Origin: Riemerella anatipestifer
GTDB taxonomy: Bacteria > Bacteroidota > Bacteroidia > Flavobacteriales > Weeksellaceae
Direction of reading: 5' to 3'
Length of the DNA stretch: 64,000 nt
NCBI RefSeq assembly: GCF_035666175.1
Contig: NZ_CP142016.1
Span: 2,480,001 to 2,544,000 of the forward strand
Shown: piece after piece, positions 16,051 to 25,430 of the stretch
How positions within the stretch are numbered: position 1 is the first letter of the stretch
How the letters are laid out: each line of letters starts with the position of its first letter
Position numbers and translations under genes: made by a program
Notes under the pieces: model-generated
Databases searched by the model: none
Seen by the model: the letters and a program-made list of their open reading frames with translations, nothing else
What the model was told of the DNA's origin: nothing

Positions 16051-17232
16051 ATGAGTTATTATCCACTTAATAGTATCCCAGACTATTACATGCTAGATAA
16101 CCTTCTTACCGAAGAGCATAAATTGGTTAGAAATTCTGTGAGACAATGGGTACAAAGTTCTGTAATTCCTCAGATAGATAACGCTGCACAAACACACAAA
16201 GAAATCCCCAATCTAATGCAACAATTGGGCAAAATAGGAGCTCTAGGAGCCTATATTCCAAAAGAGTATGGCGGTGCTGGGCTAGACCAAATTTCCTACG
16301 GCATCATTATGCAAGAGTTAGAAAGAGGAGATTCTGCGGTGCGTTCTGCGGCTTCAGTGCAATCATCATTGGTAATGTATCCTATTTTTGAATTTGGAAC
16401 AGAAGAACAAAAAAGAAAATTCCTACCTTTACTCGGTGCGGGTGAAATTACAGGAGCTTTCGGGCTTACCGAACCTAATCATGGCTCTAATCCGTCTGAT
16501 ATGGAAACTCACATTAAAGACATAGGCGATTATTTTTTGCTTAATGGAGCTAAAATGTGGATTACCAATGCTCCTACTTGCGACATTGCTATTGTTTGGG
16601 CTAAAGATGAAACCAATACCATTAGAGGGTTAATCGTAGAAAGAGGAATGGAAGGTTTCACTACTCCAGAAACACTCAATAAATGGAGTCTAAGGGCCTC
16701 TAGAACGGGAGAATTGGTATTCCAAAATGTGAAAATCCCTAAAGAAAATATCCTCCCAAATGTAAAAGGAATTAAAGGTCCGTTGTCCTGTCTTAACTCT
16801 GCTAGATATGGGATTTCTTGGGGTGTTATAGGTGCTGCTATAGATTGCTATTGCACCGCAGTACAATACGCCAAAGAGCGTACACAATTTGGGAAACCTA
16901 TTGGTAGCTTTCAGCTTCAACAAAAGAAATTAGCCAAGTTTCTCACAGAAATTACTAAAGCTCAACTTCTTTCGTGGCGTTTAGGTCTGCTTAAAAATGA
17001 AAACAAAGCTACTCCAGCACAAATTTCTATGGCTAAAAGAAATAATGTAAAAATGGCATTAGATATCGCTAGGGAAAGCAGACAAATACTAGGAGCAATG
17101 GGGATTATGGGAGATTTTTCTATGATGCAACACGCCGCCAATCTAGAATCCGTAATTACTTACGAAGGTACTCACGATATTCATCTTTTAATAACAGGTA
17201 TGGATATCACGAGTATTAGTGCTTTCTCATAA
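16051..17232 (+). CDS. Acyl-CoA dehydrogenase, glutaryl-CoA dehydrogenase-like
   Basis: This FAD-dependent enzyme oxidises an acyl-CoA at the alpha-beta bond. The 393-residue protein has the N-terminal helical, middle beta and C-terminal helical domains of the family. Several motifs point to the glutaryl-CoA branch: SVQSSLVMYPI (about 103-113), FGLTEPNHGSNPSDMET, and catalytic Glu372 in TYEGTHDIH. That subfamily turns glutaryl-CoA into crotonyl-CoA in lysine/tryptophan breakdown. It is followed by a small membrane protein and by scoAB, which suits a short-chain acyl-CoA or ketone-body pathway. IS copy 2 ends 48 nt upstream and may have altered its promoter. Confidence 0.92.
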   Translation: MSYYPLNSIPDYYMLDNLLTEEHKLVRNSVRQWVQSSVIPQIDNAAQTHKEIPNLMQQLGKIGALGAYIPKEYGGAGLDQISYGIIMQELERGDSAVRSAASVQSSLVMYPIFEFGTEEQKRKFLPLLGAGEITGAFGLTEPNHGSNPSDMETHIKDIGDYFLLNGAKMWITNAPTCDIAIVWAKDETNTIRGLIVERGMEGFTTPETLNKWSLRASRTGELVFQNVKIPKENILPNVKGIKGPLSCLNSARYGISWGVIGAAIDCYCTAVQYAKERTQFGKPIGSFQLQQKKLAKFLTEITKAQLLSWRLGLLKNENKATPAQISMAKRNNVKMALDIARESRQILGAMGIMGDFSMMQHAANLESVITYEGTHDIHLLITGMDITSISAFS

Positions 17233-17261
17233 AAATAAACTATAAAAACAAAATTTAAACT

Positions 17262-17537
17262 ATGAACGAAAAAGACAAACGATTTATCGCTTTATGGCAA
17301 AACTTACGACAAAGTAGGCTTAAGTTTTCGGTAAGGCAAGGCGTAGTAATCGCCTTTATGTTTATACTTATTGCTGCTCCTATCAATTATTTCATTACTC
17401 AACCTGATGATTTTAAAGCCTTTTTAGGAAAAAATGGGATTATTTGGTTGGCAGCTTCGGCTATTCTTAGCCTGTACTACTACTTTGTGGGCTTTAATAA
17501 GTATGAAAAAAGGTATAAAAGTTTAATAAATCAATAG
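17262..17537 (+). CDS. Small two-helix membrane protein, unknown
   Basis: This 91-residue protein has a charged N-terminus and two hydrophobic segments (VVIAFMFILIAAPINYFI and IIWLAASAILSLYYYFV), ending in basic residues. I do not recognise a family. It lies 29 nt after the acyl-CoA dehydrogenase and 15 nt before scoA, so it is part of that operon by spacing; its role there is unknown. Confidence 0.75.
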   Translation: MNEKDKRFIALWQNLRQSRLKFSVRQGVVIAFMFILIAAPINYFITQPDDFKAFLGKNGIIWLAASAILSLYYYFVGFNKYEKRYKSLINQ

Positions 17538-17552
17538 AATTAAATCTGAACA

Positions 17553-18260
17553 ATGATAGATAAAACAGTTAAAAATGTACAAGAAGCCTGCGAAGGTATC
17601 AAAGACGGAATGACCATTATGCTTGGCGGATTTGGGCTATGTGGAATCCCAGAGAATAGCATTGCTGAGCTGGTAAGAAAAAATGTAAAAAATCTCACTT
17701 GTATTTCTAATAATGCAGGTGTTGATGATTTTGGACTAGGACTTTTACTTCAAAATAAACAAATAAAAAAAATGATTTCTTCCTATGTGGGAGAAAATGC
17801 CGAATTTGAAAGACAACTACTAAGCGGAGAGTTAGAGGTAGAACTTATCCCACAGGGGACTCTAGCGACTAGATGTTTGGCTGCGGGGTATGGTATGCCT
17901 GCTTTTTTCACACCTGCTGGCGTAGGGACAGAAGTTGCCGAAGGTAAAGAGGTCAGAAACTTTAATGGTAAAGATTATCTTTTAGAATATGCTTTTGATG
18001 CTGATTTTGCCATCGTTAAAGCTTGGAAAGGCGACACAGCAGGAAATTTAATATATCGTTCTACTGCTAGAAATTTTAATCCACCAATGGCAATGGCTGG
18101 TAAAATTACGATTGCAGAGGTAGAAGAACTTGTACCTGCAGGAACATTAGACCCTGACCAAATACATACTCCTGGAATTTATGTACACCGTATTTTCCAA
18201 GGAGAAAATTACGAGAAGAGAATAGAGCAAAGAACCGTAAGAAAAACCAATCAAGACTAA
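17553..18260 (+). CDS. scoA: Succinyl-CoA:3-ketoacid CoA-transferase subunit A
   Basis: This is the alpha subunit of a type I CoA-transferase that moves CoA from succinyl-CoA to acetoacetate. The 235 residues include the [13 protein letters not shown] loop (about 22-34), [14 protein letters not shown] and the [16 protein letters not shown] segment, all typical of ScoA/AtoD proteins. The B subunit follows after 8 nt, so the two are coupled. Together they connect ketone-body or short-chain acyl-CoA metabolism with the TCA cycle. The exact acid substrate is inferred from the closest family. Confidence 0.93.
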   Translation: MIDKTVKNVQEACEGIKDGMTIMLGGFGLCGIPENSIAELVRKNVKNLTCISNNAGVDDFGLGLLLQNKQIKKMISSYVGENAEFERQLLSGELEVELIPQGTLATRCLAAGYGMPAFFTPAGVGTEVAEGKEVRNFNGKDYLLEYAFDADFAIVKAWKGDTAGNLIYRSTARNFNPPMAMAGKITIAEVEELVPAGTLDPDQIHTPGIYVHRIFQGENYEKRIEQRTVRKTNQD

Positions 18261-18268
18261 ACTTAATT

Positions 18269-18931
18269 ATGGCTTTAACAAAAGAACAAATAGCACAAAG
18301 AATTGCTAAAGAAATAAAAAATAATTCCTATGTTAATCTAGGCATAGGTATCCCTACCCTAGTTGCCAACTACATTCCGAAAGGCATAAATGTTGTATTG
18401 CAATCCGAAAATGGGTTACTCGGAATGGGACCCTTTCCAGAGGAAGGCAAAGAGGATGCAGATTTAATAAACGCAGGTAAGCAAACCATCACTACTTTAC
18501 CAGGTTCAGTAGTTTTTGATTCAGCGATGAGTTTCGGTATGATTAGAGCTCAAAAAGTAGATTTAACCATACTAGGAGCGATGGAAGTTTCCGAAAGCGG
18601 AGACATCGCTAACTGGAAAATACCGGGTAAAATGGTAAAAGGTATGGGAGGTGCGATGGATTTAGTTGCTTCCGCAAAGAATATTATTGTGGCAATGCAA
18701 CAGGTGAATAAACACGGCGAGTCTAAACTTCTCCAAAAATGTAGCTTACCTCTTACAGGAGTTAAATGTATCAAAAAAGTAGTTACAGAGCTTGGCGTTT
18801 ACGAAATAGTACCCGAAGGAGGCTTTAAATTATTAGAAAAAGCACCTAATGTAAGCCTAGACGATATTAAAAAGGCAACAGCTGGGAAACTCATTATAGA
18901 AGGAGAAATCCCAGAAATAGTTTTAGATTAA
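18269..18931 (+). CDS. scoB: Succinyl-CoA:3-ketoacid CoA-transferase subunit B
   Basis: This is the beta subunit carrying the catalytic glutamate, seen as Glu47 in QSENGLLGMGPFP, which forms the enzyme-CoA thioester. The 220-residue length and the ADLINAGKQTITTLPG and KVDLTILGAMEVSESGDIANW segments are standard. It is tightly linked to scoA upstream and to the interrupted ppc gene 14 nt downstream, so ppc was originally in the same operon. Confidence 0.94.
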   Translation: MALTKEQIAQRIAKEIKNNSYVNLGIGIPTLVANYIPKGINVVLQSENGLLGMGPFPEEGKEDADLINAGKQTITTLPGSVVFDSAMSFGMIRAQKVDLTILGAMEVSESGDIANWKIPGKMVKGMGGAMDLVASAKNIIVAMQQVNKHGESKLLQKCSLPLTGVKCIKKVVTELGVYEIVPEGGFKLLEKAPNVSLDDIKKATAGKLIIEGEIPEIVLD

Positions 18932-18945
18932 AACAAATATATATT

Positions 18946-20278
18946 ATGGAGGATAGAAAAACAAAACTAGAGCGTTTTGAAGAAAGTGTGTTATCTAAAT
19001 ATCAGATTTACAACAGTATTTTTATGACATTACCTTTCAGTGGTGTGTCTAATGTGGGGAGATTTTTGCCTCTGTTTGGCGAAGAATGTAAAAAAGGCTA
19101 TCAAGATAATAAAACACCTACCGAAATCGTAGAAGAGTTTTTCAAAAAATACGCTCCACAATCCTCCGAAAAAGAAACTAACGACCTTCTGTTTAGGTTT
19201 ATACAATATATTGAAAGGCAAGTAGTTTTATTTGATGCCATAGAAGATGCCGCCTTTTCCACAGTAAATAATATGGACGGACTGGGCAGTATCCGAAATA
19301 TGAAAGAGAAAGCCGAAGCTCGTAACAAGGTTACTGAACTTAAAGCTACTCTACAAAAACTTAAAGTAAGACCTGTACTTACTGCTCACCCAACTCAATT
19401 CTATCCAGACTCTGTATTGGTTATCATTAACGATTTAACCCAAGCGATTAAAGATAATGACTTAACCACCATCAAAAAACTTCTAGCACAGCTAGGTAAA
19501 ACGCCTTTCTATAAAAAGGAAAAACCAAGTCCGTTAGATGAAGCTATTGGGCTTATTTGGTATTTAGAAAATGTATTTTACCATTCTATGGGGAATATTT
19601 ACAGCTATCTTAAAAAACATATTTTGAAAGATGAAGCTCTTAAAAACCCCGTGGTAGAACTAGGCTTTTGGCCCGGAGGCGATAGAGATGGTAACCCTTT
19701 TGTAAAACCAGAAACCACTCTAAAAGTAGCAGAGAGACTCAAAAAAAGTATTCTAAAAAACTACTATAAAGACATCAGAGTCCTAAAAAGAAGACTCACT
19801 TTTAAAGGAGTGGAACATTTAGTAAAAAATCTAGAAGACCAACTCTATAAAGCAGCATTTTTAGAAGAAGAAAACACTCTAACGCTTCAAGAGTTCAGAC
19901 AATCTCTTGAAGAAATACGAGCCATTTTAATCTCAGAACATCAATCTCTATTTGTAGATGAGCTAGATGCTTTACTCTATAAAGTTGATATCTTTGGATT
20001 CTATTTTGCAAGTCTAGACATCAGACAAGATTCTAGAATCCATCGAATTGTGATAGAAGATATTGCAAAATCTACCTCTGGAAAAATTATTCCCGAGAAC
20101 TATTCAAGCCTTTCCTGTGAAGAACAAATCCAAGTTTTATCACAAGTAAATGGTGTGTTAGACCTAACCTCATTTAACCAAGAAATCACTAAAGATACCT
20201 TAGGTTCTATCCTAATGATGATGGCTATCCAAAAAGAAAATGGAGAAAAAGGTTGCAACAGGTATATTATTAGTAATA
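18946..20278 (+). pseudogene. ppc: Phosphoenolpyruvate carboxylase, 3' half lost at IS copy 3
   Basis: PEP carboxylase makes oxaloacetate from PEP and bicarbonate to refill the TCA cycle. About 444 native residues remain of an enzyme that is normally 850-900 long. Catalytic His148 (LTAHPTQ) and the GGDRDGN loop (244-250) are present, and YFASLDIRQDSR marks the middle of the enzyme. The frame then runs into IS copy 3 and ends with seven IS-encoded residues (NPLCIMK) at 20301. The C-terminal half, with the essential Gly-rich catalytic loop, is missing. The sequence beyond the IS is not ppc, so this is more than a simple insertion. The product should be inactive. Confidence 0.93.
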
Positions 20279-21258
20279 ACCCGTTGTGCATTATGAAATG
20301 AAAAAAACAAGAGTTGTTTATTAGACTGAAAATAAGTATATTGTTTTTGCTATAAAACGATATAAATGAACAACATAGAGCAAATATATGAAAGAATTTT
20401 GGAAGTTTTAGGACTTTTTTCAGAAAATCAACTGATTAGTTATCAGAGAAGAACACCTAAAATGAGCGATTTAGAAGTCATAAGTCTTAATATTACTGCT
20501 GAATACTTGAGTATTGATAGCGAATTACAGTTCTTTAGAAAATTGCCAAACTCTCTGATAAACAAAATTGAAAGAAGTGTTTACAATAAGCGAAAACGAA
20601 GACTATCCCTACAAACAGAGCAAATTAGACAGCGTATTTCGATGGAGTTCAATGAGTTTGAAGATATTTTTATCGTTGATAGCATGCCAATGAAAGTTTG
20701 TGAAAACGCTCGTTCTACTCGTTCAAAAATTTGTAAAGAGCAATCCTATTCTTCACCAACATATGGTTATTGTGCTTCACAGAAATTATATTTCTATGGC
20801 TATAAACTACACGCAGTATGTTCTTTAAATGGTGTGATTAAGAATTTTGATATAAGCCCTGCATCCGTTCACGACATCCACTATTTAAAAGATATTGGTG
20901 AGCAAATGCGAAACTGTACTTTAATTGGAGATAGAGGCTATTTATCAGCAAAAGTTCAAATAGATTTATTTAACTATGCTAATATTAAATTAGATACACC
21001 AATGAGAAGTAATCAGAAAGATTATATTCCTCAATTTTCATTGTACAAGAAAAAGCGAAAACGAATTGAGACATTTTTCTCTCAACTTTGCGACCAATTT
21101 ATGATTAAAAGAAACAATGCTAAAACTTTTGAAGGCTTTAAAACAAGGATAATCAGTAAAATAACCGCCGCAACGGTTATTCAATATATCAATAAATTTA
21201 TCTTCCAAAGAAAATTAAATCATCTAAAAATCAGTATTATTTAAAATGCACAACGAGT
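20279..21258 (+). mobile_element. IS982-family insertion sequence, copy 3, at a rearrangement junction
   Basis: This copy is again 980 bp with both inverted-repeat ends intact. The left flank (TAGTAATA, inside ppc) and the right flank (TTTAATAATT) do not form a target duplication, unlike copies 1 and 2. With ppc ending at its left edge and an unrelated gene beginning 20 nt past its right edge, the element most likely marks a recombination between two IS copies. The left subterminal region has AAAATAAGTAT where the other copies have AAAATCAGTAT. Confidence 0.93.
20366..21244 (+). CDS. IS982-family transposase (copy 3)
   Basis: The 292-residue DDE transposase is full length. It differs from copies 1 and 2 by a Leu-to-Phe change in SELQFFRKLP and a Tyr-to-Asn change in IKRNNAKTF, the latter 20 or so residues after the catalytic Glu. 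Whether it is still active is unknown. Confidence 0.94.
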   Translation: MNNIEQIYERILEVLGLFSENQLISYQRRTPKMSDLEVISLNITAEYLSIDSELQFFRKLPNSLINKIERSVYNKRKRRLSLQTEQIRQRISMEFNEFEDIFIVDSMPMKVCENARSTRSKICKEQSYSSPTYGYCASQKLYFYGYKLHAVCSLNGVIKNFDISPASVHDIHYLKDIGEQMRNCTLIGDRGYLSAKVQIDLFNYANIKLDTPMRSNQKDYIPQFSLYKKKRKRIETFFSQLCDQFMIKRNNAKTFEGFKTRIISKITAATVIQYINKFIFQRKLNHLKISII

Positions 21259-21278
21259 TTTAATAATTAAAAAAAACT

Positions 21279-22226
21279 ATGAACCGTAAAGATTTTATAA
21301 AAACAATAGGAGGTGGGACTTTAGCATTATCATTAGTACCTAATACTTTCTTGGCTAATACCACACTTTTCAATAGTTCAGACAAAAAAATAACAATTCT
21401 TCATACTAATGACCAACACAGTAGAATAGAACCTTTTGATGCTAATTATACTAGGAATCCTAATCAAGGAGGTTTTGCAAGGAGAGCTCATTTGGTAAAA
21501 GAAATTAGACAGCAGGAGCGAAATGTACTACTTTTAGATAGTGGTGATATTTTTCAAGGGACGCCTTACTTTAATATGTTTGGCGGAGAATTAGAGTTTA
21601 AACTGATGTCTATGATGGGTTATGATGCCGCTACGATGGGTAACCACGATTTTGATAATGGTTTAGAAGGATTTTTAAAGGCTTTGCCTAATGCTAAATT
21701 TCCGTTTATATGCTCTAACTATGATTTTAAAAACACCATACTAGACGGAAAAACGCAACCGTATAAAATTTTTAATAAAGACGGAATCAGAATTGGGATT
21801 TTCGGAGTAGGCATAGAACTAGAAGGGCTTGTAGGTAAAAAACAGTATAAAGAAACTGTTTGGCATCACCCTGTAGAAATAGCTCAGCAATACGCTGATA
21901 TGCTTAGAAATGAAAAGAAATGTGATTTGGTAATCTGCTTGTCTCATATTGGTTATTCTTACAAAGGAGAGCATACCAATAAAATATGTGATGTAGAATT
22001 GGCTCAAAAAACAGATAATATAGATTTAATTTTAGGAGGTCATACGCATACTTTTTTACCAGAACCACAATCTTTTATCAATAGAAAAGGAAATAAAGTT
22101 TTGATAAATCAAGTGGGTTGGGCTGGTTTATTACTAGGAAGAATAGACTTCTATTTCGATAGCCAAAAGAAGATTAAAAATATAGCTTGGAACAACCAAG
22201 TGATAGATGATAAGATAATGGTTTAA
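21279..22226 (+). CDS. Periplasmic metallophosphatase (5'-nucleotidase N-terminal domain)
   Basis: This 315-residue protein is a calcineurin-like dinuclear metallophosphatase related to the catalytic domain of UshA-type 5'-nucleotidases. Metal-binding motifs appear in order: LHTNDQH (41-47), DSGDIFQG, MGNHDFDNG, SHIGYS and GGHTHTFLP. The N-terminus (MNRKDFIKTIGGGTLALSL) looks like a Tat-type signal with RK in place of RR. The C-terminal nucleotide-binding domain of UshA is absent. In flavobacteria, as I recall, it is often encoded by a separate gene directly upstream; here that position is occupied by IS copy 3. porZ follows after 1 nt. Confidence 0.88.
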   Translation: MNRKDFIKTIGGGTLALSLVPNTFLANTTLFNSSDKKITILHTNDQHSRIEPFDANYTRNPNQGGFARRAHLVKEIRQQERNVLLLDSGDIFQGTPYFNMFGGELEFKLMSMMGYDAATMGNHDFDNGLEGFLKALPNAKFPFICSNYDFKNTILDGKTQPYKIFNKDGIRIGIFGVGIELEGLVGKKQYKETVWHHPVEIAQQYADMLRNEKKCDLVICLSHIGYSYKGEHTNKICDVELAQKTDNIDLILGGHTHTFLPEPQSFINRKGNKVLINQVGWAGLLLGRIDFYFDSQKKIKNIAWNNQVIDDKIMV

Positions 22227-22227
22227 G

Positions 22228-24462
22228 ATGAAGAAAATATTTTCGCTTTTAGTACTTAGTGTGAGCTTTTTAGTATTAGCTCAAGAGAGCAAATGGCAAG
22301 ATTTGTTTTCATATAACTATATTGTTAAAATAGAACAAGATGGAACAGAGCTTATTACGGCTACTAAAAGCGGTTTATTTTACTATAATGTAGCTTCTGG
22401 AGAGATTAGGAAATTGTCAAAAGCTAATGGGCTTCATGAGGTTGGTATTACGGCGTTTGACTATAATCCCGATACTAAAATAGGGTTGATAGGCTACGAA
22501 ACAGGAGCTTTAGATATTGTTACACCTAATGGAGTTAATTTAATTGTAGATATTCCTATAACAAGGAGTTATCAAGGTTCAAAAAAAATCAATCATATCT
22601 TTATAAAAGATAATCTAGCGATAATTTCGGCAGGTTATGGGGTTTCTATCTTTAATTTGGATAAAAAAGAGTTTGAGGAAACTGTATTTTTTCAGGAAGG
22701 GAACAATTTTATAGCCTCAAATGAAGCTTTTGTAAAAGATAATGTGGTGTATGCTTCTACATCTAGAGGACTTTATTCTCACAAAATAGATTTGGAATTT
22801 TCTATTTATCTCACTTGGCAAAGGCTTAATGCATTTGATTTATTGCAATCTGATACCAATGGACAGGATTATCTATTTGCCACAAAAACAGAAATCTATT
22901 TTGGAAATAATTTTCAGCGTTTACCATATTCTTTTACTAACATTAAAGATGTGGTGTACCAAACCAACAGTTTTTTAGTTTGTGATGTAAATAAAATTTA
23001 TCAATTTTCTACTGATGGTATTTTGCAAAACACTTATGATTTTTCATCTTATTATCTTACGACAGGCGCTATGTATGATGGTAAGTTGTTTGTAGGAACG
23101 GCTTTTTCAGGCATTTTAGACCAAAATTTTATTAGTATTAAACCAGATGGACCATATAGTAATACAGCTTCCCGAATTACTCTTGCTGATGATAAAATAT
23201 GGGTAGCTGCGGGTAGAAAGGGAAGCTATTACCAGGTAATTTATGACAATAATTTAGGTTATTACTACTACGACGGAACTCGTTGGGTGTATCCACAGTA
23301 TTTTTTAGATAATTCACAGCTAGCATTCAATATTTTAGATATTGCTGTTAATCCTTCTAACCCAAGCGAAATTTATTTTACTAATTATGTGCAGAGAAAT
23401 TCCAAGGGAGTTTATAAAATGATTGATAATAAGCTCTCAAAAGTTTTTAATACTTCTAGTGCTCAATGGTATAATGTTCCAGAGTACTTGGTCTTCGATA
23501 AAAATAATAATTTATTTGCCACTTTTTCTTTTTTCGAAGGAGATGTAAATTTTGGAGGAATGTACTTTATTTCTCGAGATGACTCTAGATTTGAAACTAT
23601 AAAAACAGCAAATATAAAAACTAGCTCGTCGGGTATACTAGCTTTTAATGATAGACTTTTCATAGGTGGACCTAGAGTATCAGAGGGAGGTCTGTTAATT
23701 TATTATTTTAACAACACGCCTACTCGTTTTGATGATGATTTGAAACAAATTTTAAGAGTTGAAGAAGGCTTACCTTCCGCATCAGTAACAGCTATGGCGA
23801 TGGATAAAAACAATAGTCTATGGTTAGGTTCTACAACAGGACTTAGAATTCTTCCGAATGCTCTGAGCGATTTGTACGGAACTAAAGTAAAAGTAAATCC
23901 CATAGTTATTACTCAAAATGGCATAGCGGAAGAGCTTTTTAAAGATGCAGAAATTTTGAGTATAGCGGTAGATTCTGGTAATAATAAGTGGGTATCTGTA
24001 AATGGAGGAGGTGTGTTCTTTCTAAGTGCTGATGGACAGAAGGTTTACAATCATTTTACCAAAGCTAATTCTCCTCTTCCTTCGGACGAAGTTACAGATA
24101 TTAAAATAAACGATAAAACAGGACAGGTTTATTTTGCAACTAGTAATGGTATAGTGGTTTATAAAGGCGATGTAGCTAATGTAACCTCAAAATTTGGGGA
24201 AGTAGTAGTTTATCCTAACCCTGTGGTTTATAGCCAGTTTAAGGGAAATGTAAAAATAAAAGGACTGGCTGAAAAAACCAATATTCGTATTACAGATGCT
24301 GCGGGTAATTTAATTCATCAAGCGGTTTCTAGAAATGGTTATTACGAATGGAATCTACAAAATCAAAGAGGTTCTCGTGTGGCTTCAGGGATTTATTTTG
24401 TATTGATGACCAACGAAGACGGTACAGATAAAGCAACAGCGAAAATAGCAGTGGTTAATTAA
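22228..24462 (+). CDS. porZ: Type IX secretion system protein PorZ
   Basis: PorZ is a surface-exposed beta-propeller protein of the type IX secretion system; in Porphyromonas gingivalis it delivers A-LPS to the sortase attachment complex. The 744-residue protein has a signal peptide (MKKIFSLLVLSVSFLVLA), two propeller-like blocks with two-component-regulator-type repeats (GLPSASVTAMAMDKNNSLWLG and SPLPSDEVTDIKI), and a C-terminal type A sorting-like domain (VVVYPNPVVYSQF onward). It starts 1 nt after the metallophosphatase stop, and recO follows, a gene order I recall from other flavobacteria. No other T9SS gene is in the window. Confidence 0.9.
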   Translation: MKKIFSLLVLSVSFLVLAQESKWQDLFSYNYIVKIEQDGTELITATKSGLFYYNVASGEIRKLSKANGLHEVGITAFDYNPDTKIGLIGYETGALDIVTPNGVNLIVDIPITRSYQGSKKINHIFIKDNLAIISAGYGVSIFNLDKKEFEETVFFQEGNNFIASNEAFVKDNVVYASTSRGLYSHKIDLEFSIYLTWQRLNAFDLLQSDTNGQDYLFATKTEIYFGNNFQRLPYSFTNIKDVVYQTNSFLVCDVNKIYQFSTDGILQNTYDFSSYYLTTGAMYDGKLFVGTAFSGILDQNFISIKPDGPYSNTASRITLADDKIWVAAGRKGSYYQVIYDNNLGYYYYDGTRWVYPQYFLDNSQLAFNILDIAVNPSNPSEIYFTNYVQRNSKGVYKMIDNKLSKVFNTSSAQWYNVPEYLVFDKNNNLFATFSFFEGDVNFGGMYFISRDDSRFETIKTANIKTSSSGILAFNDRLFIGGPRVSEGGLLIYYFNNTPTRFDDDLKQILRVEEGLPSASVTAMAMDKNNSLWLGSTTGLRILPNALSDLYGTKVKVNPIVITQNGIAEELFKDAEILSIAVDSGNNKWVSVNGGGVFFLSADGQKVYNHFTKANSPLPSDEVTDIKINDKTGQVYFATSNGIVVYKGDVANVTSKFGEVVVYPNPVVYSQFKGNVKIKGLAEKTNIRITDAAGNLIHQAVSRNGYYEWNLQNQRGSRVASGIYFVLMTNEDGTDKATAKIAVVN

Positions 24463-24473
24463 ATACACTAAAA

Positions 24474-25151
24474 TTGCAATCTTTACAAGGGTTTATACTA
24501 TCTTATACTAAATATAATGATTCTGGTGCGGTGCTTCGTGTTTTAGAAAGAGAAGCGGGTATTCAGTCTTACTTTGTTAAGAATATTTATCTGGCTCGGA
24601 ATAAGCAGAAAGTGTATCTTATGCCTTTAATGGGGGTGGATTTTAATGTTTCCAAAACCAAAAGTGGAGCATTACCATTAGTAAACCAAATTTCTCCTTC
24701 AGAAATATCAAAGATGATAGATTTCACTTTGGTTAATAATGCTCAAATGACTCTTTTAGCAGAGTTTATTCTAAAAACGGTTCCTTATGAAGTTGTGGAA
24801 GATAGTCTTTATCAATGTGTGGAAGATTTTTATATCAATATGGACAATAAAAACGCACTGATATTTTCCATTTATTCCATAATAAAGAATATTGGTTATG
24901 GATTTTTATTTACAGAAGGTACTTTCTTTGATTTAAAAAATGGGTGCTTTCAAGAGGTAGAAAATGAGTTTACTATCAACAGAGTTTTGTCAGATATATT
25001 AAAAAATATAGAAAGTTTGGCATTTATTAAAACTCCGATAGATACTAGTGAGAGAAGAGATATAATAGATGTTCTAATGAGATATTGTAAGTATCATATT
25101 CCTGAATTTAGTGAGCCTAAATCGTTGGATATTTTTAGAGAAGTTTTTTAA
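24474..25151 (+). CDS. recO: DNA repair protein RecO
   Basis: RecO works with RecF and RecR to load RecA onto SSB-coated single-stranded DNA at gaps. The 225-residue protein has an OB-fold N-terminus (LQGFILSYTKYNDSGAVLRVLEREAGIQSYFVKNIY) and a helical C-terminal part (about 85-225). No ATG is available upstream or near the N-terminus, so it must start with TTG at 24474, 11 nt after porZ. The zinc-binding cysteines of some RecO proteins are absent. recF is present separately at 47346. Confidence 0.9.
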   Translation: MQSLQGFILSYTKYNDSGAVLRVLEREAGIQSYFVKNIYLARNKQKVYLMPLMGVDFNVSKTKSGALPLVNQISPSEISKMIDFTLVNNAQMTLLAEFILKTVPYEVVEDSLYQCVEDFYINMDNKNALIFSIYSIIKNIGYGFLFTEGTFFDLKNGCFQEVENEFTINRVLSDILKNIESLAFIKTPIDTSERRDIIDVLMRYCKYHIPEFSEPKSLDIFREVF

Positions 25152-25183
25152 ACTAAGAGGTAAAGAGGTAATCATAAAAATAA

Positions 25184-25212
25184 AAAAAGGATGATAATTT
25201 ATCATCCTTTTT
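25184..25212. terminator. Bidirectional terminator between recO and tRNA-fMet
   Basis: AAAAAGGATGAT (25184-25195) and ATCATCCTTTTT (25201-25212) form a perfect stem with a 5 nt loop and A/T tails on both sides. It would stop recO transcription on the plus strand and tRNA transcription on the minus strand. Confidence 0.8.
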
Positions 25213-25220
25213 CTCAGTAG

Positions 25221-25293
25221 TAGCGGGGACACGACTCGAACGTGCGACCTCAGGGTTATGAGCCCTGCGAGCTACCTACTGCTCCACCCCGCG
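25221..25293 (-). tRNA. Initiator tRNA-fMet (CAU anticodon)
   Basis: The 73 nt cloverleaf reads CGCGGGG at the 5' end with CCCCGC on the 3' side. The anticodon loop is CTCATAA, and the T arm has TTCGAGT. Three consecutive G-C pairs in the anticodon stem (GGG/CCC) and the unpaired first position (C1 against U72) are hallmarks of initiator rather than elongator tRNA-Met. The CCA end is not encoded. A consensus promoter lies directly upstream. Confidence 0.93.
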
Positions 25294-25304
25294 ATATTGT
25301 GATG

Positions 25305-25335
25305 CAAATATACGACGATTTTTTTAAATACCAAA
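25305..25335 (-). promoter_or_regulatory. Consensus promoter of tRNA-fMet
   Basis: On the minus strand TTTG (25332-25335) and TATATTTG (25305-25312) are 19 nt apart, an exact match to the flavobacterial -33/-7 pattern. The mature tRNA begins 12 nt downstream of the -7 element. Confidence 0.8.
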
Positions 25336-25430
25336 AAAATAGAATGAAAATGTTTCTATTTATTGTAACTAGTTGATTATTAGTTTTATTTTCTTAGTAT
25401 TATTGCTTAATTATAAAAGGGAAGGAATAT

